The translations under genes and the position numbers were made by a program. From Litoditis marina (Eukaryota > Nematoda > Chromadorea > Rhabditida > Rhabditidae): DNA of 64,000 nucleotides. The notes below the pieces were generated by a model. The model did not search any database. It saw only the letters and a program-made list of their open reading frames with translations, and was not told the DNA's origin. Below are positions 58,401-64,000 of the stretch, in pieces. Within the stretch, counting starts at the first letter, position 1; every line of letters begins with the position of its first letter. The DNA is taken from NCBI GenBank assembly GCA_964036275.1, contig OZ038433.1, positions 8,411,048-8,475,047 of the forward strand, read 5' to 3'.

Positions 58401-59316
58401 CAAGGAAAAGGAGGGTCTACCAGACCTGCGACTGTTCCAAGAAGCATGGAAGGCGTCGGAAAGAGAGCCATTGAAGATGATCACTGAGAAAGGGAAGAAG
58501 AAAGGTTTGCCGATGCTCCTGGTACCAACGAATTCGTTCGACAACATCATGCAGTTCGAGTTTGAAGAGACGCACGTGTTGAAATACAAGTTTTTCGAGT
58601 CGATTCCGAACCTCATTGGACAATATGACGTCAGCCGGGTATTCATAATTGGACCCTCATATATTCCGACAGAAAAGATTGGTCCGTGCATCGAGGCTAT
58701 CATGGATAGGATGGAGTCAGAGGGGATTCGCGGAATCTTGGTGCCACAACCGTGGAACTATCCGTCGGGAGAAGACGCAATGCAGATTATTGGAAACAGT
58801 TATATAGCAAGAAGGAATCAGAGAATGGACGAAGGCCGACGACCCCTGTTGGATTCACTGTATCCAGAGCAAGGATCGGTACCATCAGTCACGGATGTAT
58901 TCGCGTGCTTAGGAGTGGAACCGAGGGAGAGACTGAGGGACGCGTTCACTACGCAGCAACTGGAGACGTACTTCAAATATCTCAGCAGAGGGTTGAGCGA
59001 GAAGCTCAAGTTTCCGGACTACAGGAAATTCCGACCTACGATACAAAGAAGACAACAACAGCCGAAGTATCATCGCCGACCGTCAACTTCAACACCAGCG
59101 CCAACCGAGGGAAACCTGTTCAGCACTATGGAAACAACAGGGTGCCAACGACGAACACAGTTGCACCTTTCCGTGGAAACAACAGGGTGCCAACGACGAA
59201 CACAGTTGCACCTTTCCGTGGACGCCCACAGACCAGCCACCCCCGAGGCAGCCGTTACCAGCCATATGGAAGAGGAGGAGGTCAGCAGTACAACCACTAC
59301 AAGTAGTCGACGTTGA
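52441..59316 (+). CDS. Gag-Pol polyprotein (Gag, protease, RT, RNase H, integrase, C-terminal extension)
   Basis: 2291 codons from the first ATG (52441; the frame is open a little further upstream without ATG). Gag: helical N-terminus and a capsid-like region around residues 330-430, then a CCHC zinc knuckle (C541, C544, H549, C554) and a Gln/Pro-rich linker. Protease: MDTGSQLSIL, catalytic D681. RT: LRLCIDYRELNKV through LPFGLSTSPATFQRLMDTV to YIDD at 1110-1113. RNase H: LYTDASGTGVGAVL (D1265), LEALAVV, RTDHQPL. Integrase: zinc site H1481, H1488, C1518, C1521; core D1549, D1609, E1645 (D-x35-E). All catalytic residues checked are present and no stop interrupts the frame, so it looks competent. 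About 450 residues follow the integrase with no domain I recognise. The last ~95 codons are low-complexity with a 45 bp tandem duplication. Confidence 0.9.
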   Translation: MSTGVSNDNGSQQGSARTTAMTNVRLQNQRGTRELRTQLDRSVVRLMTVAEQSISKCVRLGEEKDALVQPVRLEAQALREMVQLVQMEHPGKLPVEHGIAMALKAMKIQTLAEFRKFVETSRKDLDITREITQIVGCPRGSMVERVLGMQQLITSVSRTLDCEEEHIAERCEEVNARLEGLLEERQQDMNVIQFQRNQMTEKDLLDGGGQESEEIGMQYGYYTEHWRAMDEHERVDNESTEGEKRRVLRPAGIPQLNTVTDNPFQTQILRRHCSEADRTRSHRRSESNHYDYQTQRNPQQDRPQQQQATNEGRDVMSNVVIELLRAQAAPDLEPYSGENGESWMQFIKLFLVKYPKTTWTDEQLRTMLQARLKGSAKAQYWALSEQERCLSFDVLVENMKTRMKGDETTTRLKAGKLLKTLSMLPGQNVAEFCLEIEKLTAQADPDRSVADLSFRRAEILYDSLNNWEGSFHLAQIIETTSKQRVYEEMKKAAMIMERTKQPVKPMGNTVQKQAEGKRWEGKLEFGKTSEREPKQEGTKKCFYCDKPGHFKKECRKYIYDTSNGLVRQQGNNGMRQFEYRNNGNNTNQQTQQGYGYTGNVSQPFTQRQQPPPPIQQQPPPPLQQQQQFQPRAYATLLMENVRSCKVTTHDSSRGSAIQRLFGEKSEMEVEILGGRYQALMDTGSQLSILSGQVLRDAEDRGFDLHSALIEVPTGNHTILNASGDEMKFLATTQIKLTVPRTGKSTEVCWHIDGSRDRVIIIGTNALRDVGVNLTVEGEHHPTEENKQNQQGDVTCNKIQARVKERVVVAAGQTKPICLSGPQQQDMVLWSRNDNVAPGVFHINAEGETNVQITNDSSHPVIFKKGEEIGNWGNEAWNKVPLDTAWEMLDDRNGKPNLETTERDDKLLGILNDKRTEENMSEKLSELVMEFKDIFTIDDSELTRTDAVEHVIDTGGNTPIRQKTRPVPIGARAKFKDMIQDLLKRDLIEKSKSEWASPIVLVEKKDKTLRLCIDYRELNKVIKQDSYPLPAIDKVLQTLGGKSWFSTLDMCAGYWQIPLSSEAKEKSAFTTSEGLFQFKVLPFGLSTSPATFQRLMDTVLEGVRGEEVHVYIDDIMIATDTEKRHYEVLKEVFTALRKAHLCLKAQKCKLMERKVPFLGHVVNEQGVHVDPAKVEAIKNYERPETVSKLRTFLGMASYYRKFVLKFASLAKPLHELTSPKVPWIWNEEAEQSFQKLKDILCDAPVLAQPDVEKARSGEKPYILYTDASGTGVGAVLCQEGKDKILHPICFTSKGLSKAERNYHVTDLEALAVVHAVQKFHYFIYGMKVIVRTDHQPLTSLFKRTTISGRVMRWALQLQSYDLKMEYIKGTANVVADALSRGVPYQEVVDRTCPEDEKIVCNMGVDTESWLSLLERDEDFEEILEKVKKGQNKGRVLLQGCKRNLWITDFTITDTDLMITLEGGQIRRVVPREKRKELFKEAHAGVWAGHFGPKKVLKKLKQGVFWNGMDKDVYNWYAECQKCFVSNNTTGNTPPLKPIVTTMPYELVGVDIMEMGLSTQGNKYILTVIDHFSKWLGAYAIPDKSAKTVTSTLVNRWICEGGRWPKKFHSDQGGEFINNICDELGKLTKIDWSYTKGYNPRENGITERVNRTIAQSLKKSGVTPCEWDQLLPYTMFAYNTTVHEATGESPFFLLHGFDQGILSENLPLGKLSLHLVDNDDYRAELIEGMRMIRERAKEKNDQERERMKGYYDQQNGVEGKEFPKVGQRVYMKIPAEKSTSKHPKLTIDLAGPYRVLETSENSALITNLNEKTEPIRINFDLLVVVPKEIGNEPLITRKTRANKGKKNVVRVNNVRVIENNSRPVYFELNEGDPLHPGFICLNQTLPGVNGSIYTPKCQIQHYNIWKLFGDRRDTPGDLLLNNLAASAHFCSVFSDGNILPMDQMGKALDASTPYYSVKGWKIALSTMKEKCIHAVRFMSKIPRNGIPVYKEKEGLPDLRLFQEAWKASEREPLKMITEKGKKKGLPMLLVPTNSFDNIMQFEFEETHVLKYKFFESIPNLIGQYDVSRVFIIGPSYIPTEKIGPCIEAIMDRMESEGIRGILVPQPWNYPSGEDAMQIIGNSYIARRNQRMDEGRRPLLDSLYPEQGSVPSVTDVFACLGVEPRERLRDAFTTQQLETYFKYLSRGLSEKLKFPDYRKFRPTIQRRQQQPKYHRRPSTSTPAPTEGNLFSTMETTGCQRRTQLHLSVETTGCQRRTQLHLSVDAHRPATPEAAVTSHMEEEEVSSTTTTSSRR
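59126..59220 (+). repeat. 45 bp tandem duplication at the Gag-Pol C-terminus
   Basis: Two consecutive copies of a 45 bp unit starting GGAAACAACAGGGTGCCAAC and ending CACCTTTCCGT. The length keeps all reading frames open. In the annotated frame it encodes a repeated TTGCQRRTQLHLSV; in an overlapping frame, NNRVPTTNTVAPFRG. Confidence 0.88.
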
Positions 59317-59497
59317 GGGCCTGTATTTTGGTTTCCGCCCGATTATATGGTTATACTATCAGTAAAGGTCCTATATACGTTTCAGAGACCTCCGTTAGAA
59401 TGTGTTTCAATTTTAATGGGTTATTCTAGTCTCAAGCCCAGTTTTATGTTTTCCGCAACCACAAATCGTCGGGACGCCTCTTCGGAGACCCCCGGGT

Positions 59498-59856
59498 TGT
59501 AAGAAATATATTGTGTTAATTATTGTTTCCAACGCTATGAGCGCTGTACATGATATGTGTGTCCTGTTTTTACAAGCCAGACGGCAATTTGTTATCTCGT
59601 TGCATAGTAATCTTTTTATGGCGGATTCGCACGTATTTTACCTTTTTTGTCATCTTTTTGTTTTTAGACTAGAGCAAGCTCTCGCTCCGGTCTAGTTTGT
59701 CTATCAGTGCCCGCTCTTTGTTTTGCGTTACTTTCGTAATAAATCTCGGGTCAAAACTATTTCCTATTCGTGTTTACAACACTACGTGGTTATATACCAC
59801 TAGTTATCGCTACTTTTATCAATTGACTCGTATTTATAGGATTTCTATCCTTTACA
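59498..59856 (+). repeat. 3' LTR of the Ty3/Gypsy element (359 bp)
   Basis: TGTAAG to TTTACA, with AATAAA at 59738-59743. The sequence just before it (GGAGACCCCCGGGT) is only partly purine-rich, so the polypurine tract is not obvious. Lacks 12 bp present in the 5' LTR. Confidence 0.9.
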
Positions 59857-59860
59857 TGCA

Positions 59861-61430
59861 TAACAGTATCTATGTCGGTTACTGGTATGTAACCTCTTCT
59901 ATCCTAATGAGGTGTTACTTCTGTATGTATATGCAAATCTATATGGCAATGTGTATGGAGGAGAACTAGAAAGAACTTGAAGAAGAAGAGAAGTGGAGGG
60001 ATGGTTGGGGAGCTGTAGTCTCGCTTGGTCTTATATACTGGTTCAGCTTGCTGCCCACGGTATTAAACTAGTATCCACCAACTGTTTCTGTTTTTCTCAT
60101 GACTCTCTCAATTTTTGTTCTATTTTCTGGCTATTTCCGTTTGCCTCCAAAGATCACACGACCACTGCTATCATTAATTTTCCAGATTCGCGGAATGGCT
60201 CGGCCAACTGTTCGGCACGGGACTGTTGTTTACCCGGATTCTGGAAGAATCCTATGGACTTTGTACCCGGTTTGTGGCTATTTCTGTCTTTTTAGCCTTC
60301 TTACCTTTTTCCTTAGTTACAAAGTTATGGTCGTCACCACAACTGTACTGTAACTGGCTGGAATGGGTGGTAATATCCCTATTTACAATTTTTCATACAG
60401 CTATATTTTCCAAAAAAAAACAAAGTACTACAATTTTTTCTTCATAGATTATTTTAACAAGATATTGAGTATATTAAATTCACAAAAGTAATAAGTTTCC
60501 TCTATTTTCTTTCCATATTTCACACATTCAGCACTTTGTAGGGTGCTGTAATTATATTTCAACGTTTACCTGATTCCTTCCCCTTTCTTTTTGGATGAGA
60601 AAACCAATTGGTACCATTTCCGAATGTTGTAGAAGAACCGTGTACTGATCAGGTACCGATTCTGTCTGGTTCGCAACTGGTTAACTCACGTTTCTGCATG
60701 CTTTTCTGTAATCTGGGGTATTATAAACTTGGATCCTAAATCTAAATACTTGGCCTTCTTCCTTTTTCATTTTTCATAGCCTCAGGGTGAACTCTAGTAA
60801 ATAAGATTACTTCACGGAGTCCGTTCACCCTTCGCCCGGGCTTTAATTCCAGAATTTTGGTCTCCGTTCTGTCATCCTTATCAAAAGTATTTTCATTCCA
60901 CTTGTCTTTCACCATTTTATAATTGCATTTTTCAGCAATGAGGCCAGACTCCGTGGAAACCGGACAGAACATCATCGATTACAAAGGACAGTTTACCCGT
61001 GGTTCCCAAACATCTCCGTCGAATCGTCGTTTTCTGGTATTTTATTTTTCCGCATTCGGCGTCCACTCGATTTTATTTTCATTTACTTAGACCGCACTGA
61101 TTTGCACAGTGGCTTCTAACAAGTCGAGTTTTTATCCTCGACTTCTGGCTGAATTCTGCCAGTATAGATAGTTTGTTGATCTTCGGTTGTCGACTTTTCC
61201 CTTGTCGACCTTCGATAGACATATTTTACTTTTCCTCTCTTCTGTATCGAGTGGTCGTCGAGTGTAGTTTGGTTCCTGAAACCTGGTTTAGGGACGTACC
61301 GACTTAGTTTTGTAGTCTAAGACTCTTTTCCTGATCGAAAGTTGGAACTGGGACCCCCTATGAAAGATGAGTAGCCCAGCTTTCGGAACCCGAAAATTTT
61401 CATCAAAAAGTTGAAAACTCAGGGGATTCC
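59861..61430 (-). other. 5' leader of the outer LTR element
   Basis: About 1.6 kb between the outer PBS and the nested element. No long minus-strand frame. A 77-codon minus ORF (60742-60975, starting MMFCPVSTESGLIAEKCNY) is the longest plausible one but has no recognisable domain, and I give it low weight. An unusually long leader for an element that encodes only Gag and protease. Confidence 0.5.
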
Positions 61431-61448
61431 GCAACCCGAGGACCTCCA
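61431..61448 (-). promoter_or_regulatory. Primer-binding site of the outer element
   Basis: The minus strand reads TGGAGGTCCTCGGGTTGC immediately after the CA end of the 5' LTR. The TGG would pair with a tRNA CCA end. Primer tRNA not identified. Confidence 0.75.
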
Positions 61449-62017
61449 TGAAAGGTTAGAGGTGGATCCGGTTTAGGACTCCTCGCCTTTACGGGTGAAA
61501 CCCCCAAAATTGTGAGTGAACATCTCTTTTGGAGAGCAATTAGACAATATGTTGACATTGACAAAACTACAGCAGAGGTGCCAGTGGGAAAGTAGAGTCA
61601 CTCTGAATAACTCTCGGCACCCTGCTTACCATTATGGGGTGTTTCTGGTGTAGCGGTAATATTTTATAATGTGCGGTACGTCCTTATAACAGTTACCAGG
61701 GTTGTATGTAAGTTTATTATTATAATAAGCAATTGGACCGTTGTTGACACTCAAATAACAATGTAATATAATGTCTGTAATATTCAAATCATGACCTGAA
61801 CATGGTGGCTCGTGCCTATGAAATATAGATAGAATACACTGTATGTGGGCGTCAAAGGACATAGAGAAAGTTGGGTCATTAAAGATCAGGCGAATATATA
61901 ATAATACTGACGGAATAAGAGTGTGTTGACCCAGGATATGAGGGGGATTGATAGAGAGGATAGAGAGATGTAGAGAGTGCCCTACAGTGTTATAGATTGT
62001 AGAGTAGGCAGAAGGTC
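61449..62017 (-). repeat. 5' LTR remnant of the outer element (569 bp)
   Basis: Matches the last 569 bp of the 3' LTR (47076-47644). The upstream ~550 bp, which should hold the U3 promoter, is absent; at 62018 the sequence switches to satellite. A 16 bp direct repeat (TCTATGCTTCTGAGTG) occurs at 62016-62031 and 62043-62058, marking the rearranged junction. Confidence 0.85.
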
Positions 62018-62849
62018 TATGCTTCTGAGTGGTCTCTGCTTGTCTATGCTTCTGAGTGTATTTCTAAAACGAGTCGTTGCAATTCAATGATTTATTCTGG
62101 ATTGATGTTAATCTTTCTTCTTCGTTTTTCTCAAACAAAGCTACTCATCAAAGTTTTGGTTTGGTTTGTTTCAAGTAAGTTCTGAAAATGGCGTAGTGAC
62201 AGCTCGCTGCAGTTTGTATTTGCAGACCCACGAAAAACCAATAAGTATGGTGATTTAGAAAAAGCTAGAAAACTATTCAGAATAACTAGAACATAATAAA
62301 AAGATTTGTATTTTTAAAACTAGTCTTTACAAATCAATGATTTAATTTGGATTGATATTAATCTTTCTCTGTCGTTTTCTATCAAACAAAGCTGCTCATC
62401 AAAGTTTTGATTTGGTTTGTTTCAAGTAAGTTCTGAAAATGGCGTAGTGACAGCTCGCTGCAGTTTGTATTTGCAGACCCACGAAAAACCAATAAGTACG
62501 GTGATTTAGATGTTTATATGATGTAAAAAGCTAGAAAACTACTGAGAAACATTAAAGTTACATTGAAATATTTGTATTTTTGAAACCAGTCAAGACAAAT
62601 CAATAATTAATTTTGGATTTATGTTAATCTTTCTATTTCGTTTTCTTTCAAACGAAGCTATGTTATATTTCCTGGATGTCTTGGTTTGGTTTGTTGCAAA
62701 CAAGTTCTGAAAATGGTGTAGCGACAGCTCGCTGCAGTCTATAACATTTTCAGACCCACGAAAAACCGAGAAGTACGGTGATTTAGATGTTTACATGATG
62801 TAAAAAGCTAGAAAACTATTCAGAAGAACTAAAACAAAACAAAAAGATT

Positions 62850-62923
62850 TGCCGCCAGCAGGGGTCGAACCTGCGACCTTGGGCTTATTAGACCCACGCT
62901 CTAACCAACTGAGCTATGGCGGC
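62850..62923 (-). tRNA. tRNA-Ile(AAU)
   Basis: Same sequence as 645-718; T5 terminator; leader with CCGCGTGCTATAGAG and a changed CTCGGGGACC. Confidence 0.94.
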
Positions 62924-63552
62924 TACGAATGTGGCTGTGAAACTCTCGGGGACCCTATGCATGGAAATTTCATCGGGCCGCGTGCTATAGAGCTTGTCTA
63001 TGCTTCTGAGTGTATTTCTAAAACGAGTCGTTGCAATTCAATGATTTATTTTGGATTGATGTTAATCTTTCTTCTTCGTTTTTCTCAAACAAAGCTACTC
63101 ATCAAAGTTTTGGTTTGGTTTGTTTCAAGTAAGTTCTGAAAATGGCGTAGTGACAGCTCGCTGCAGTTTGTATCTGCACACCCACGAAAAACCAATAAGT
63201 ATGGTGATTTAGATGTTTATATGATGTAAAAAGCTAGAAAACTACTGAGAAACATTAAAGTTACATTGAAAGATTTGTATTTTTGAAACAAGTCAAGACA
63301 AATCAATAATTAATTTTGGATTGATGTTAATCTTTCTCTTTCGTTTTCTTTCAAAGGAAGCTATGTTATGTTTCCTGGAAGTCTTGGTTTGGTTTGTTGC
63401 AAACAAGTTCTGAAAATGGTGTAGCGACAGCTCGCTGCAGTCTATAACATTTTCAGACCCACGAAAAACCGAGAAGTACGGTGATTTAGATGTTTACATG
63501 ATGTAAAAAGCTAGAAAACTATTCAGAATAACTAAAACAAAACTAAAAGATT

Positions 63553-63626
63553 TGCCGCCAGCAGGGGTCGAACCTGCGACCTTGGGCTTATTAGACCCAC
63601 GCTCTAACCAACTGAGCTATGGCGGC
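63553..63626 (-). tRNA. tRNA-Ile(AAU)
   Basis: Same sequence as 645-718; T4 terminator; full leader (ACCCTAAGC variant). Last tRNA in the window. Confidence 0.94.
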
Positions 63627-64000
63627 TACGAATGTGGCTGTGAAACTCTCGGTGACCCTAAGCATGGGAATTTCATCGGGCCGCGTGGTATAGAGCTTGT
63701 CTATGCTTCTGAGTGTATTTCTAAAACGAGTCGTTGCAATTCAATGATTTAATTTGGATTGATGTTAATCTTTCTCTGTCGTTTTCTATCAAACAAAGCT
63801 GCTCATCAAAGTTTTGGTTTGGTTTGTTTCAAGTAAGTTCTGAAAATGGCGTAGTGACAGCTCGCTGCAGTTTGTATTTGCAGACCCACGAAAAACCAAT
63901 AAGTACGGTGATTTAGATGTTTACATGATGTGAAAAGCTAGAAAACTACTGAGAAACATTAAAATCATATTGAAAGATTTGTATTTTTGAAACAAGTCAA

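Larger units (their letters stand above)
51704..59860 (+). mobile_element. Ty3/Gypsy LTR retrotransposon nested in the outer element
   Basis: The element spans 51708-59856 (8149 bp) with TGCA duplicated at 51704-51707 and 59857-59860. LTRs begin TGTAAG and end TTTACA; a PBS starting TGG follows the 5' LTR at 52079. One long frame encodes Gag, protease, RT, RNase H and integrase in that order, which is the Ty3/Gypsy order. The single fused frame of this length resembles the Cer1 family of Caenorhabditis; exact family needs a tree. The LTRs differ by a 12 bp indel and a few changes. It lies antisense to the host element, with no loss of host sequence seen. Confidence 0.9.
47076..62017 (-). mobile_element. 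Outer LTR retrotransposon (minus strand), Gag-protease only, split by a Ty3/Gypsy insertion
   Basis: Direct repeats 47076-47644 and 61449-62017 appear identical and end in TGAAAGG/CCTTTCA. On the minus strand the right copy is the 5' LTR remnant, followed directly by a TGG-starting PBS (61431-61448). The left copy is a complete 3' LTR beginning TGTTAGATTCC after a purine tract (48194-48205). Without the inserted element the internal region is about 5.1 kb. It encodes an acidic ORF (50856-51362) and a Gag-TM-protease ORF (48430-50799). No RT, RNase H or integrase is visible on either side, so mobility would need enzymes in trans. The 5' LTR has lost about 550 bp where it meets the satellite. 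Confidence 0.85.
62018..64000. repeat. Satellite/tRNA array segment to window end
   Basis: Type 1 and type 2 monomers around tRNA genes 62850-62923 and 63553-63626, spaced 703 bp. Same orientation as the rest, so the array continues beyond the nested LTR elements and beyond the window. Confidence 0.9.

Noticed and set aside
53074..59306. Numerous short frames overlapping the Gag-Pol gene on both strands
   Set aside because: Shadows of the long coding frame; only the terminal overlapping frame at 58752-59306 was kept as a finding because of its composition.
59861..61430. Hidden reverse transcriptase for the outer LTR element in its leader
   Set aside because: No minus-strand frame above ~77 codons and no RT, RNase H or integrase motif in any frame I read.

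Overview
The window is eukaryotic and probably nematode. I infer this from a Ty3/Gypsy element whose gag-pol is one long open frame (the layout of Caenorhabditis Cer1), CR1/L2-like LINEs, TA-flanked MITEs and AT-rich DNA; I could not confirm the taxon. No ordinary host protein-coding gene is visible. The backbone (1-22.5 kb, 27.8-47.1 kb, 62.0-64 kb) is a satellite of roughly 240-276 bp monomers organised into higher-order repeats. Most higher-order units carry one tRNA-Ile(AAU) gene, always on the minus strand: 45 full-length copies plus one cut by the window start. Nearly all share the same cloverleaf, internal promoter boxes and a T4-T5 Pol III terminator about 5 nt downstream. Spacings fall into classes of about 438, 676, 691, 703, 928, 953, 978 and 1204-1230 bp, as expected from unequal exchange of whole monomers.

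Mobile DNA interrupts the array. (1) A ~1.04 kb TIR element with two outward-facing tRNA-like modules sits at 1017-2052; a second copy at 16416-17481 lies in the same monomer site but flipped. (2) A 440 bp palindrome-ended MITE is at 19890-20329, and the neighbouring duplicate keeps the empty site. (3) A 193 bp element with one tRNA-like module is at 27968-28160. All have TA target duplications. (4) Two divergent CR1/L2-like LINE copies on the minus strand (22504-27759, and a truncated one at 39238-40442) both join the satellite 26-30 bp upstream of a tRNA-Ile gene.

From 47.1 to 62.0 kb lies a nested pair of LTR retrotransposons. The outer element is on the minus strand, with a complete 1118 bp 3' LTR, a truncated 5' LTR, and recognisable PBS and PPT. 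It encodes an acidic protein plus a Gag/two-membrane-segment/aspartic-protease protein, and no reverse transcriptase. Inserted in it, in the opposite orientation, is an 8.15 kb Ty3/Gypsy element with 4 bp target duplications, 371/359 bp LTRs and an apparently intact 2291-residue Gag-Pol.

Most likely candidates for something undescribed are the satellite-embedded tRNA-Ile mega-array used as a LINE landing site, the TIR elements built from outward-facing tRNA-like promoters, and the RT-less Gag-membrane-protease LTR element. Repeated short open frames covering the tRNA genes are antisense artefacts and are not annotated as proteins.
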